Shown here piece by piece: positions 45,087 to 57,002 of a stretch of 64,000 bases of DNA. Location of the stretch: the NCBI GenBank assembly GCA_958295665.1, contig OY282560.1, positions 52,576,333 through 52,640,332 on the forward strand. The letters are read 5' to 3'. This stretch comes from Tipula vernalis (Eukaryota; Arthropoda; Insecta; Diptera; Tipulidae). Positions within the stretch are counted from its first letter, which is position 1. Every line of letters starts with the position of its first letter. Both the position numbers and the translations under genes were made by a program. The notes under the pieces are model-generated. The model did no database searches. It saw nothing but the letters and a program-made list of their open reading frames with translations, and had not been told where the DNA came from.

Positions 45087-45384
45087 GCCTAAACACATGG
45101 TCACAGATCATTCAAATTATTGTAAAACGAGTCTTCACCATAGGGTTGGCTAATATCCTTCGTCAAAAGATAGTATGACAATTTATTACAATAAATTGAA
45201 ATCAATAACTCTAATATTAAATAAAAATGTGAAAATAAAAATTGATAGTTTCGTTAACTTTTAGTGCTTGAATTACAAAATACAACATTTAAGTCAATTT
45301 AAAATGTGAAATCGGATTTAAAAATGTTGTGTTTAAATCGAAGCCTTTGTGTGAAAAAGTAAACAAAAAAAAACTGAAAGAGTA
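45087..45384. other. AT-rich spacer, nothing recognised
   Basis: No supported feature. Confidence 0.4.
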
Positions 45385-45770
45385 AAGGTCGATTTATATT
45401 ATCAGTTCCTTTCAGTTCCTACTCGTATCGTGTCAGACTTAAAAAACATTGTTACATATATTTTCTATAGGAGTATTTATATTATCCTTTCCTATCCGTT
45501 CCTACTCGTACCGACACAGACACATATTGTTGAAAAGAATGTTTTGTCTGATATCCGAAGGCGAAAAATTACGAAAGAATAACGAAACAAACAAAAATTG
45601 TAAAATTGCTACTAAAACATTTTTGTATTTTTGTGTGTTATCTTTACTCTATATGTAACCAAAAGATACGAAGAAAATGCCTGAATTGAAAAGTACGGAT
45701 AATATAAATTGATGATGTCTGACACGGTACGAGTAGGAACTGAAAGGAACTGATAATATAAATCCACCTT
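45385..45770. mobile_element. 386-bp MITE with about 45-bp TIRs
   Basis: aaggtcgatttatattatca gttcc... at the left is mirrored by ...ggaactgataatataaatccacctt at the right; the repeats continue through 'actcgtatcgtgtcagac'. A second, shorter inverted pair lies inside. No coding content; the 69-codon frame within it is chance. Confidence 0.75.
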
Positions 45771-46029
45771 AACTCTTTCTTATACAGAAATTGTAAAATT
45801 GCCGATATTTGTTAAATCCAAAAACGAGCAGTTTAATGTAATAACAAAATATGACATTAAAAATGCTACAAATCCAAGCACAATGTGAATCGAGGTCTCT
45901 AAAATAATATCTTAGAGTTAAAAAGCAATGATGATGTAATTGTTAACTGTTTAAAGATTCGGTGGGAAAAATTCAGAGCATATTAAAGAAAGGCAAAACT
46001 TGTAACAACACGGGTGTATTGTTACTAAA

Positions 46030-46115
46030 GATTTTACCTACTCAGAGGCTTTGGAGCGGTCATTTTATAGCCGGCTAGAGCTCAGGGTAACGGGGTGGGT
46101 TTTCCAAAGCATAAG
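46030..46115 (+). repeat. Possible R1-type 3' UTR fragment
   Basis: The blocks gccggctagagctcagggta and ggggtgggtt match, on the opposite strand, the sequence near 52050-52105 that precedes the A-tail of an R1-like element. Short and diverged. Confidence 0.35.
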
Positions 46116-46161
46116 TAGGTCTTGATAGACCGCAACGGAGAGGTTACATGAAAAGAAAGGA

Positions 46162-46401
46162 GTGTATAGAAGGGAAAAGGTACTAGGCAATGACCAATTT
46201 ACCAAAATAGGCTGCGACTACACCTACCATTGCATCCTTACAATAAAGCTTTTAGCTTCTCATCCTGTGAAACAAAATTCAACAAACGAAGCCAAGAAGA
46301 AACGTTTATGCAAGCAAATATTAAAACGAAAACACCCGAAAGAGTCCATAAGAAAATTTTGTAAAAGAAAGCAAGAATTTGAATTTACTTATCGTCACTG
46401 A
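46162..46401 (+). other. Unrecognised 79-codon basic ORF
   Basis: From an ATG the frame runs through a lysine- and arginine-rich second half (EAKKKRLCKQILKRKH, RKFCKRKQEFEF) to a TGA. I recognise no domain and see no splice or promoter signal that would make it a gene. Confidence 0.2.
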
Positions 46402-46639
46402 CTTCATACTAACGTTTTTTTTTATTTTAAACAACACTAAGAAGAAATTTCAAAACAAATTTTTGAACTATAATTGACTTATAAGATTTAAAAATAATAT
46501 AAGAGAATATTAAACTTAAAAACTAGATTTCATATAATAACAAGAACATTGTTACTCGTACTGTAGTAGGCTTACAGCCACTATTTTTCATGTAATTTGC
46601 AGTAAATTTATTAATCTGCCACTGATAGTTTTCATAAAT

Positions 46640-47704
46640 GTTTTTATTTTTTTTTTTTATTATTTATTAATTTTTTTGTTCTCTTCTTCAACTCGAGCAG
46701 CTTTTCGTCACCTCGGGTTCTTATAATGCGGCCGACATTCTCATATAGCTCTTTCAGGTTCGGGTCGCACTTCACTTTGCGGAGGATATCGGCGTATGAA
46801 ACATCCCCTCGTTTCGCGACGATTATAGCGTCAGGTTTCGGTTTCTTGCGCTTCCTTGCGCCTCTACCCTTCTTTCTTCTGGCTGATTTGGCGGTTGCTT
46901 TCGTCCATTCTTCCGGGTTTTCATCCAGCCCTTCCTTTCCTAAGATTCCGCTCCTGCTTACCTCGGTCCCCTTCCTTTTCACCGGGTTTACCACCCCCGT
47001 ATCGCCTCTTTTTTTCTTTTGTTCGGGGGTTCGCCCGGACGAATCACCCTCCTTTTCTCTCCTTCTCTTCACTGAGTCCCCGCCGGTCCAAGTTTGCCCC
47101 GATGGAGTTGTCATTCCTTCTGGAAGGGTATTCTCCACTACTATTCCTTCTGCTTAGGGTTTAAAGATCCCATTGTGAGGTGAATTAACCGCTCCGGAGC
47201 GCGTCTCTGTCTGGGTCTCCTTTGCAGCGCAGGTGTCGCCGCTCTTGGTTACTCCTTTCAACTTGTCCTTGGCGTCGCTCGCTTCGGTCTTTAAAACCCG
47301 AACCTTCTTCTCCAGCTCGCTGTATGCGGATTTGATCAGGCATAATCATCCTCTTTATTTCCTGATGGACATTATAGCTGCGTTTTTTTAATCGCTCCGG
47401 ATAGCTGCTATCGAGAGCCGTCATATAAAAAGTGGCTCCCGATAGCGCTCCTTATAAATAGGTAGAGCCAAATATTTTTTATATGAAGTTTTGTCCCCCT
47501 ACAAAGGGATTTATTAGCATCCCCTTGCTTGTATTGCCGCCTATGGTGCTTGTAGTATTATCTGAAACGATAGCCAATTTCTCCACTACCGAAACATTGT
47601 GGTCGTTGGATTTCGACGACTGGGAGCCCACTTGCTCACTCCTGACAGTCGCCAGTACATCCCCCTGGGGACTTGTCCGGTAGGAGACTTGCAACTCCCA
47701 CGGG
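46640..47704 (-). pseudogene. R1-clade ORF1, 5' part, ending in an A-rich tail
   Basis: Minus-strand pieces 47694-47479, 47424-47185 and 47138-46644 are the N-terminal and central parts of an R1-type ORF1. The last reads EEWTKATAKSARRKKGRG, then KPDAIIVAKRGDVSYADILR and NVGRIIRTRGDEKLLELK, a conserved block of these proteins. Instead of continuing to the zinc knuckles it passes into an A-rich run (46640-46690). That suggests premature polyadenylation or a 3' deletion. The 5' edge abuts a (CA)n run (plus-strand TG at 47706-47735). Confidence 0.65.

Positions 47705-47705
<1 letters not shown>

Positions 47706-47735
<30 letters not shown>
47706..47735. repeat. (TG)n microsatellite between two R1-type elements
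   Basis: Runs of tgtgtg with one tttg interruption. On the minus strand it is (CA)n, lying right after the A-tail of the ORF2-bearing element and right before the 5' end of the ORF1 fragment. Confidence 0.9.
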
Positions 47736-50290
47736 TTTTTTTTGTGGCGAAGGGGGGAACCTTCGATAGGCTTCACATGCGGACCATTACCCAACATGTG
47801 AGAGTGTCGGATTCTTACCGACCAAACCCTAACCCCCGATAAACTATGCCGTTCGGCCCCGTGAAACTACCGTTAGGTATTACATCACGAGGCAGGCTCA
47901 GCCTAGGCTGCCTCCAACTCGGCTAGAATTAGCTTCTCGTTACATTTCTACATCTTTCGACACGTCGCAACTCCTTCATAATCCGTGATACAGTCACGCT
48001 TACTTCTTCAGACTCTAGCATAAATTCCAGGATGTTATCTGGTGTTAGCTGCTGTCCAAATGCACCGATGTGTCTTCTATCCTCGTTGAATCGTGGGCAC
48101 TCAAATATCCCATGCTCCGCGGTCTCCAGCGTTTCCATGCACGTAGGGCAATCAGGTGAATCCTCGATTTTGAACCTACACAGGTATGCTTTGAAGCAAC
48201 AATGACCGGTGAGGAACTGGGTTAGGTGATAATCCACTTCTCCGTGCCTTCTGTTCACCCACGTCTCTATCGATGGAATCAGGCGATGGGTCCATCTGCC
48301 TTTGGTCGAGTCATCCCATCTTTTCTGCTCTGCCAAGCAGTCATGGTCTCAAACCGTGCTATCCTGCAGTTCTCTTCTTTTGTTCTCTGCTCACGTTGCA
48401 GGTACATGGTTTGGCTCTCCTTAGCCAGCATATCAATAGGGGGCATCCCCGCAAGAACACAGGCAGCATCATCGGATACCGTTCGGTATGCGCACAACAC
48501 TCTTTGCGCGCTTATCCTCTGGACGGTTGCCACTCTTCTCCTAAAGGTCAGCTTCTCCATTGAGTTGGCCGAAATTGGTGCACCATACAATAGTATTGAT
48601 GTTACGACGTTAGCAAGCAGAATTCTTCGGTTCATGCGCGCTCCTCTTGTATTCGGCATTATTCGTGCCAATACCGCGTTCACTCTGCTTGCTTTCTCAC
48701 TGGAGGTAATGAGATGTGCCTTGTACGACAGTCTGGAATCAATCATTACCCCCAGATACCTAATGGATGGCTGACTGACTATTTTTCGACCACCCGAGCT
48801 TCAATTGGTATGGGGAGTCGAAGTACAACATCGTACATCACATTCCAGAGTGTCGGGCCTAGCACTGATCCTTGAGGGACTCCACCAGTTACCTTGAATA
48901 TTGTCGTCCCATCTTCGGTCTTATACTTCAGGATCCTCTGGTTGAAGTAGCTCGCAACTACTCTCAATAGGTAGGTCGGTACTTCCATCTGGGTTAGTGC
49001 GTTAAATATGCAGCTCCAATTGGCCGTGTTGAAAGCATTCTTCACGTCCAGATTCACTACAGCACAGTACTGTTTCCTACCATGCAACCACCTGGAACCA
49101 GCTATTGCCTCCCTGCGCCGCATCTACCGCCGTATTGATATTCTGCCAGGTCACCCGCTGCAACGATCGCTTCCTGCAACCGGTCACAAACAATCCTTTC
49201 TAACATCTTGCCTGCAATGTCCAACAAGCAGATTGGGCGATAGGAGGGCGGCTCTCCTGGTGGTTTGTCTCCTTTCGGCAACAATACTAGCCTTTGTTCC
49301 TTCCACTTACTAGGGAAGATTCCTTCTACTAAGCATCCAGTAATACCTCAGTGAAGATGTTTGGGTACGCTTGGACAGCTGACTTCAATGCTATGTTCGG
49401 AACGTTGTCCGGGCCAGGAGTTTTATTGTTCCCTACTTTGGAACATGCCTTTAGAACTTCCTCCTCGGTGACTAGTGGAACACCATCCTCCATCCTCACC
49501 TCCTCCCCTGGTTGTTGCGGAAACAAGTGATTCACTATGTTGCACAAAATTACCGTACATGTGGGAGTAGCAGTGCTACTACTTCTGAATTTTTTCATCA
49601 CTGATCTGTATGGTTTACCCCAGGGGTCCTGGTCGACTTCATCGCATAACTCACGAAAACACTTCCGTTTGCTTAGTTTGATGGCACGCTTGAGTTCCAG
49701 CCTAGCTTCACGATATCGTTGCCGCGGAGCAGGATCTTCGAAACGCCTGGCTCTTTGGTATTGTCTCCTTGCCCTGTGACATTTCCTTCTTAAGTCTGAA
49801 ATCTCGTCGTTCCACCAGAAGACATACTTCCTGCGGTTGTCCACTATCCTTCTGGGCATTGTTGCATCACAGGCTTTTGTAATATGGTACATTTCCTTTA
49901 TTCACCAATACCACCGGTAAGCACGCGAGGGCTTCCAACAAAGCATTACCTCTACTATTTGTGTCTCTGCTTCCCCACTCGATGGCCCATGCGTTAAAAT
50001 CACCAGCTATCAGTAACGGTGTTCAACTCTGCGCGTCATTCGTTAGTTGATCCAGGAAAGTTTTGAACTCCTCCATTGATGCACTAGGATGAGCGTAGCA
50101 GCTATAAAAGTGGATACCGTTAGCCATGGCTCTAACAAAGCCGGAAGCAGAGCCCCCACCAATTTCATGTAGGGGGTGGTTACCACAAGCCCATATTGTA
50201 ACGACTTTGGTTGAGTCGTTCCCGCGGTAAACGAAGGAACACCGGAGATTGGTGTAACTACCCTGTTCACTTATCTCCAGTGATTGTATT
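47736..50290 (-). pseudogene. R1-clade ORF2 (endonuclease-RT), broken, active site deleted
   Basis: Minus-strand remnants in order. Endonuclease part, in another frame to the ORF at 50270-50043, with IWACGNHPLHEIG, FYSCYAHPSASMEEF and IAGDFNAWAIEWGSRDTNS. Linker and RT start (49892-49329; VGNNKTPGPDNVPNIAL). RT blocks SYRPICLLDIAGKMLERIV (49284-49102), VNLDVKNAFNTANW and GVPQGSVLGPTLWN (49123-48779). Then YLGVMIDSRLSYKAHL, and the C-terminal Cys-rich region CPTCMETLETAEHGIFECPRF (48336-47929). The stretch that should hold the FADD active site is missing between 48779 and 48746, so RT activity is lost. The absence of RNase H and the C-terminal motif fit the R1 clade. The 3' UTR ends in an A run next to (CA)n. 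Confidence 0.75.
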
Positions 50291-50329
50291 ACTTCCAGTC
50301 TTGTGTGTTGTGGTGGAAGTGAACAAGAA

Positions 50330-51985
50330 GAGAGAGGGGAAACTGGAATGATGATGATAATTTTTTTTTGGTAATCAAGCGGTCAGCGTTTTAATTTTTG
50401 GGTGAGTGAAGTTTTGGATTTGAGTCAGATAAGACCAATAAATTTAGTTCGGTCGAAATTGTGTTTTATTAATTAATTATTTTTTTTTTTTAAATTGAAA
50501 AAAAAAAAATGCCAGAATTTTGTTTGAAGTGCATTGCAATAACATAATGCCAAGTAAAATTTTTTTTTTAATTTTGGTTTTTTGTTGGATTTATCAATTA
50601 ACTGAGTTAATCAAGTTATATTTTTTTTGTGATTAATTACTGATACTTATATTATTGTATAAATACGAACAAACGAGCAATAAAGTATAATGTTATATTT
50701 AAAAAAAAAACAAACGGAAATATTGAAAAGATGTTGTTGTTATTTTTCTTAACTCGTATAATTTAATTTGTGTGTCAAAAAAAAAGTATCTTGAATGAAT
50801 AACGAAAATTTATTACAAACAAAAAAACAAAACTAAGACAATAAGTACAGTGTAAGAGTGAATTATTTTGGCGAATTTATGTATTTAGGCTTGGTTCTAG
50901 TAAATTCGATCAGGCCAGAATCATAAAACAATAAAAATAAATAAATATAGGTGCATAACAAAACCTAAAGCAGTATTGGGCAACTCGTTGGTCTCGTTCC
51001 GTTTATTAATGTTTCTTTGAACGTGTTGGTTACCGCTGAGCGGACTACGGTGCAAATTGGCTATGGAATTTATAGTTTTCTATAATAAAGATCTGTCTGC
51101 GGTATTTTCATCGTAAAACTCAGTCTGCTGAAGAAAAAAAAACAATATATTAAAAATCTGTTTGCGGTACATTGGTGTGGTTAAGCGGACGATTGGTTAC
51201 TACCTGTGGATTTTTTTTTATATGGACATTCAAACGGTCTATATTATTTTGTGAGCATTTTGGAATTTTTTTTGGAACCTTAACACCGTGTCAAGGTGAA
51301 TGAGATAAAAAGTAGCAGTTTACGGCCTGATCATCTGTACCCAAGGTGATATAGAACAAAGTGGAAAGTATTGAGGACAACACTGTACGGTGCGAATACT
51401 GTTGAAGGTCAACAGTAATGCTGCTGGGAGGAAAATCACTAAATAAAAACCGTTTGTTTATATTTTTTTTATATTTTTCTTAAATTTATTAATTTGTACA
51501 TTTCTTTCAATTTTATTTTTTTTTGCTTTCAATTTTCTAATTTGATTTCTTTATGTATTCAAAATTTTCTTAAAGTTTTCTTTTAGCTATTATAATGTAT
51601 TAATAGTGAAACTTGCGTTAGTTATTGACTTGCTATCAAGACTTTAATTTTTTTTTGGTAATTTTTTTTTTTTTTGCAATTTAAATTTCAATTCGCATGC
51701 ATTTCTCATTGATTCCATTATTTATCATTATTATTTTATTTTGGATATTATATAATTTGTTTCAGCATTTCTTCTTGTTCATTTTCTCTACTTTCATTGT
51801 ATTGTTATATTTTTTTGTTTTTCCTCCTTTATTTGCAAATTTATTACAATTTTTTTTATTAATTTCTTAGGATTGTAATAATGGAGGGCTAGATAGAATT
51901 ATCGGGAAGGGCTGATACAGGGATGTAATTCGAAGTTATTCACAGATTTGAGAAAGTTGTAAAGAAGATGACATGTGTGTGTGGT
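50330..51985. other. 1.65-kb AT-rich region, nothing recognised
   Basis: Long T and A runs with no reading frame or terminal repeats that I can support. A less AT-rich island at about 51330-51440 has no recognisable product. Confidence 0.4.
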
Positions 51986-52500
51986 AGTTTTTTTTTATTA
52001 TTATTTTTTTTATTAGTCTTTCCTAAGTTCGCGGTTATACCAGCTCCGATCAAGCTTCGAATAAACCCCACCCCAATACCCTGAGCTTTAGCCAGCTATT
52101 AATGCCGCGATTCGAAGTCTCTGTTCGGAGATTTCTTTAACGACATTCTGATGTGACTTGGAGTTAAATGGTTGGTATCACTTCGGACTAACTTTCGTGC
52201 TACCACCAACCCAGGCACACTGGATTGTCGTTACAATATAGCAGCCCGGTTCGACATGTCCGAGGCCCAAGGTTTTGGTATTGCTCGCAAACCATTACAA
52301 TATCTGCTTCAATCTCTCGTACTCGCATCGCGTTCTGGTACGCTGGACATTTCTAGGTACCAGTCACGTGCTTGCTACTTCCAATGGCCTTTTCGTCACA
52401 GAGCATACATTTCGGTTCTTTTAGGCATGTTTAAGCAACATGTTTCTCTTCACCACAACTCCAGCAGAGTGGCATTTAAAACATCTAGTCAGCTCTATTT
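51986..52500 (-). pseudogene. Internally deleted R1-clade copy: ORF1 end, ORF2 start, 3' UTR, A-tail, (CA)n
   Basis: On the minus strand, zinc-knuckle remnants (RCFKCH..., then after a shift CWSCGEEKHVA*TC, then PKCMLCDEKA) end ORF1. Next comes the start of the ORF2 endonuclease (ADIVMVCEQYQNLGPRTC). About 100 bp later the 3' UTR begins (gctaaagctcagggtattgg), then an A-rich tail and cacacacat at 51973-51983. Most of ORF2 is therefore deleted. The 734-codon plus-strand frame from 52172 reads over this fragment in antisense before entering real gypsy sequence. Confidence 0.6.
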
Positions 52501-52544
52501 TCTCCCGGATCCGGCAAGAGACCCAACCGATTCTCACTTGGCCC

Positions 52545-54810
52545 GCTTCGACGAAACCGGCATCCGGCCAAACCCAGCCAAGTTGGAAGTCATACAGCAG
52601 CTGCCACCGCCATTGGACATTACCCAGCTGCGCGCTTTTTTGGGTGCGGTAAACTGGTATGGCAAGTTCATACCCAAACTCAAGGAAATGCGCGGGCCAC
52701 TCGATGAACTGCTTAAAGACGAAGCCGAATACGAGTGGACCGAAGCCCAAGACACTGCATTCAGCCGGCTAAAGGAAGTGCTCGCATCTGACTTAGCTCT
52801 AACGCACTACGACCCAGCCAAGAAAATTATCGTCGCAGCAGATGCGTCCAGCTATGGATGGGGCGGTGTACTCATGCACCAACTGGATGACGGCACCAGG
52901 AAGCCCGTCATGCACGTATCGGGATCGTTTACGAAGGCGGAAAAAAATTATGCCCAGGTTCAAAGGGAGGCGTTGGCCCTGGTGCGGACACTGAAAAAAT
53001 TCCATCGTTTCGTGTACGGCCGCAAATTTGAGCTGCAAACAGACCATCAGCCGCTGCTAGCCATCTTCGGTGCGAAAGGTGGTATTCCAATATACACCGC
53101 AAACCGCCTACAGCGATACGCAGAGAACCTTCTTGCTTACGATTTTGAGATCAGGTATGTGGACACAAAAAGTTTCGCATATGCCGATTTCATTTCGAGA
53201 TTAATCGCAGTGCAACCGCTGCTCGAATCCGAAGATACCGTCATCGCAACCGTCGATGCGGAAAATCATGATTGTTTCGCGATTGACACCGCTAAATCGC
53301 TGCCAGTCAACTTTGGGGACATCAAAAAGGCGACCGCAGGAAGCAGCGTGCTTCAAAAGGTCGCGCAATACGTCACATATGGCTGGCCACACCAGCAGAA
53401 GCTTATTTCCGACTCAGCAGCAGCACATTTCTTCAATCGCAAGTCGGAGTTGTCGGTGGAGCAGGGATGTCTGTTCCTCGGCGATCGAATCATCATTCCA
53501 GACAGATTCCACAACCAATTGTTGAACGAACTACACGACGGGCACCCAGGGGTGGCACGCATGAAACTGCTCGCGCGAAGCAAGTTTTTCTGGCCGGGTA
53601 TTGATGGAGCGATCGAACAAGTGGTACGCCAATGCAACGAGTGCGCAATCAATGCAAAGTCTCCAACAAAATGTACGCTTCAGGCCTGGCCGAGTCCCAG
53701 GGAAGCTTGGTCACGAATCCACATCGACTATGCCGGCCCAATCAATGATGCCTACTATCTGGTCATCGTCGACGCTTTCTCCAACTGGCCAGAGATTTTC
53801 AAGATGCGCAGCACCAGCGCAGCTAAAACAATCGATAATTTGTGCGAAGTTTTCGCACGCCAAGGCATCTGCGAAACTATCATCTCCGACAACGGTCCAC
53901 AATTTATCTCGGCTGAGTTCAAACGGTTATGTGAGGCGAATGGCATCAAACATTTGACATCAGCGCCCTATCATCCTCAATCAAACGGGCGCGCGGAACG
54001 TTTCGTCGGCATGCTCAAAACCGGCCTAAAGAAACTCGAAGGCGAGGGCAACGCGGAACAGGTCCTGCGCAAATTCCTCACGTGCTATCGCTACACACCA
54101 TCACCAGCACTCGGGGACAAATCACCGTTCCAATTGATGACCGGGCGAGAAATGCGCACCAAGCTGGACTTAATTAAGCCACCACCAGTGCACAACGATA
54201 AACGAAATGTGGAAATGGAGGAGCGATTCAACGCTCACCACGGCGTGAAGCACAAAGAGTTCAAGGCTGGCGAGAGGGTGTTCTTCAAGTGTATGAAGGG
54301 CAACGATTGGACTGGCAGGCCGGTACAATCATTGAACGCCGAGAGAAGGTCAGCTACGTGGTCCAAGCACAGATGAAGAATAGCGAACGAAAGGTCACGT
54401 GCCACGCCAACCAACTGCGAACGCGTCTCACGGCTGCGCCACCATTAGAAGAAGACAACGTCTTGATGGACACTTTCCAGCTGCGACCAACGCAACGCGT
54501 AGTGGAACCAATCATTGTTCCGCAACAACTACTCCCAGAGGAGGAACCAGGGCCAGCACTAGGTGCAGAGCCACAGCAAGATGCAGAGCCACAGCACGGT
54601 GCAGAGTCACAGCAACCCCGTAGGTCCCAGCGAACAACAGCTGGAAAGCTACCGTCGCGTTTTGCTGACTACGAGTTGGCGCCGACGGCCACTCTAAACG
54701 GGGAGAACTGTGAGGTGTGCTACTGTATGGCACGTGCGACTGTAGGGCAGACAACGCTACTAGAAAAGGTAGCGATGAGTAGTGGAAGGAGAGAGATGTC
54801 AAACCAGTAG
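52545..54810 (+). pseudogene. Mag-like Ty3/gypsy Pol (RT end, RNase H, integrase), 5' truncated, one frameshift
   Basis: Coding similarity starts about FDETGIRPNPAKLEVIQQLP, the end of the RT domain. Then LRAFLGAVNWYGKFIP, the RNase H (VAADASSYGWGGVLMHQL, LQTDHQPLLAIFG), an integrase zinc finger (ELHDGHPGVARMK ... CNECAINAK) and the DDE core (RIHIDYAGPI, IISDNGPQFIS, APYHPQSNGRAERFVG with its Glu). A one-base shift near 54290 moves the reading to 54289-54810: GQRLDWQAGTIIERREKVSY, a Q/E-rich linker and a tail PRRSQRTTAGKLPSRF. Gag, protease and the catalytic RT half are missing. The sequence pattern fits the Mag clade. Confidence 0.75.
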
Positions 54811-54835
54811 AAGCAGACTAACGAACAAAGATACA

Positions 54836-54922
54836 CGTGTAAAGTGTATTAATGAAATATATATAAAGATAACCAAATATACAAATATATAGAGTTTTAT
54901 TCCGGACAACCGAAGTTGTCAC
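54836..54922 (+). repeat. Possible short 3' LTR of the Mag-like element
   Basis: About 85 bp starting tgtaaagtgtattaatg and ending gaagttgtcac(a), right after the Pol frame and directly before the Harbinger-like sequence. Mag-type elements have very short LTRs, so this fits, but no partner LTR was found. Confidence 0.35.
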
Positions 54923-55144
54923 ACATGTGTTTAATGAGAAGAACACGGAACTTTGCGCGACCTTTAATAATGGATCTCCTAAACTCCCAGGTATGATACA
55001 TTTAAACTTACAGGTATGTATGTTAGGTATTGCTCTCTAGTATTTATAAATATTAAGAAAATTCATTCTTTGCAGCGACACATAATGTACACAATTCCCC
55101 CAACAAACAGTATTGTTAATTAAATACTTAGTTATAATGATCCT

Positions 55145-55372
55145 GTGACGAGAATGGATTTAAGGATATCTTCTAATACTTTCATCGCTATTAGCAAATT
55201 CTTACCCAATAAAAACCATGTTTGGGGACCGGAAATGGAACTAATGATATTTTTGCTGTGGCTGGCAAGTGGGACTAATTGTAGAATTGTAGGTGCAGCA
55301 ATGAACATGTCAAGATCCACAGTTTGTGATAATGTTCACAAAACGCTGGACACTATAAAATGTTGGAAATAA
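55145..55372 (+). pseudogene. HARBI1-type transposase N-terminal fragment, copy 2
   Basis: Identical to the fragment at 17631-17858 except for single substitutions (for example HVWGPE for HGWGPE and DTIKCWK for DTRKCWK). It stops at the same codon. As in copy 1, the DDE domain is absent. Confidence 0.7.
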
Positions 55373-55589
55373 AATTAAATTAAATTTTTTTAAATTTTAA
55401 AGTGAGTCTATTTTTTAGTAAAATTTATCAACAAATTTTAATAATGTAAGTTCTGATTATATTAATTAATATTAATTATCAAGGATTTTTTATAAGACAA
55501 GATCAATTACTAATTACTAAATCAAGCTAATCTATAAAACAAAACACTAACTTATAATACATTTGTTGTTTCTTGTAGAAAGTTTAGAA

Positions 55590-56048
55590 TTAGAAGTTTT
55601 CCAGCTAAACCAAAACAAATTTTACTGCAAACATTAACAGAATTGCCAGAAATATTACCTGCATATTATCAAATAAATCAGACGACGAAATACTAAATGA
55701 TAACAGTGATATATCTTTGCCTATTAGTAATAAGGAGATATTTGAACAGTACAGTGCAAGATGTGGGCATGATGACGTTGCAAAATTATTGGTAAATATT
55801 TTATTTATTAAAATTAATTTTCTAAAAATAATAATAAATTCAGTAATTTTCAGACGAGGAAGCTTTCAACATGCGGAGGAGAAAGTATGCAAAAGGCAGT
55901 AAGGAAATTAATTAACAAATTGTTGTTGCTAGATATGAAAGAGGCAGATAAACTTCACGGGAAAGAATGGGAAAATAAAGTTGAAACAACCCCATTTCGC
56001 GCCATCAAACTTATAAGGAATAAATTATTTAAATTCAAAAGCTGTTGA
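55590..56048 (+). pseudogene. Second exon pair of the Harbinger-like element, copy 2
   Basis: Same content as 18075-18532, including the in-frame TAA after KEIN. An extra A near 55938 adds a frameshift that copy 1 lacks. Confidence 0.45.
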
Positions 56049-56089
56049 TTTTTTATTTAAAATAAATATTTAAAAAAATATTTGACCTA

Positions 56090-56660
56090 AATCACAAAAA
56101 TTTCACGACCATTTTTCACACATATTTTGTCGCAAAGTATCAAATAATTAGACACAAAAATGTAATCCATATTTCACAAATTTTGTCATAAAATATCAAC
56201 AAATTCGTCACAAAAATGTTATCCAATATTTGACAATTTTTCAACTAAAACGTTCACAATTTTGTCGTGAAATTTGTCATTTTTTTATGGAAAAAATATG
56301 GATTAAAATTCTGTGTTTTTTATTTCTGATCTAATCAATATCTGATTGATCTGAGTACTAAAAATCTGTGTTTTTACATAGCTTTTTAGTACTCAGATCG
56401 ATCAGATCAATTAGATCGGAAATAAGAAAAAGTAAAAGAAAACAATTAATTTTTCACAAAATATTCGACAAATTATCCACAAAAATTCGACGAATTGATC
56501 GACAAAATTGTCATACAAAAAAGTGACAATTTGGTGATTTCAGGGTACCGTTTGTCGACAAATTATTCACAAAAAATTGACAAATTTTTAAACGATTTGG
56601 TCGACAAATCACAAATGAATGTCAACTTTTTGTCGATTTTTTGTGACATGTGCTTACTGG
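56090..56660. repeat. ACAAAAATT/GTCGACAAATT motif cluster, copy 2
   Basis: Near-identical to 18560-19140, with the same palindrome (gatctaatc ... gatcagat) at about 56325-56420. Conservation of the whole block between copies is as high as for the coding remnants. Confidence 0.6.
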
Positions 56661-56677
56661 GGACAATTTTAAATCTA

Positions 56678-56973
56678 TTGACGATTGTAAAAGTAGAGAA
56701 AGCGCCTCTCGAGGAAAAAAGTTCAAATGAGGCAGCTGCCAAAATGACATTTCTGATAAATGCGACGAAAGGAAATTTTGCAATCCGGTAGTTAAAAATT
56801 GTTTTTATAATCCAAAATATGAATTATTTACAATTATTAGCAATCTGGTAAGTAAAAATTGTGTTTACAGTTCAAAATTGGAATTCTTTACACCAATTTC
56901 GAACGTCAAATTAGCAGCTACCTCAGTTTAAAAATTTTCCACTAGGTGGAATTTGTGATGCTCCAATCGTCAA
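56678..56973. mobile_element. 296-bp TTGACGATTG MITE, copy 2
   Basis: Flanked by TA at 56676-56677 and 56974-56975. Copy 1 of the host shows a single TA at this place (ctctaTAgagaattgac near 19167), which proves insertion with TA duplication. Confidence 0.9.
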
Positions 56974-57002
56974 TAGAGAATTGACATTTGGAAATACAAC
57001 AA

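Noticed and set aside
46726..47164. Plus-strand 143- and 102-codon frames
   Set aside because: Antisense to the R1-type ORF1 (KPDAIIVAKRGDVSYADILR), rich in S, P and F.
52172..52545. First ~125 codons of the long plus-strand ORF as part of a gypsy polyprotein
   Set aside because: That part is antisense to an R1-type zinc-knuckle/endonuclease fragment; gypsy similarity begins only near 52545.
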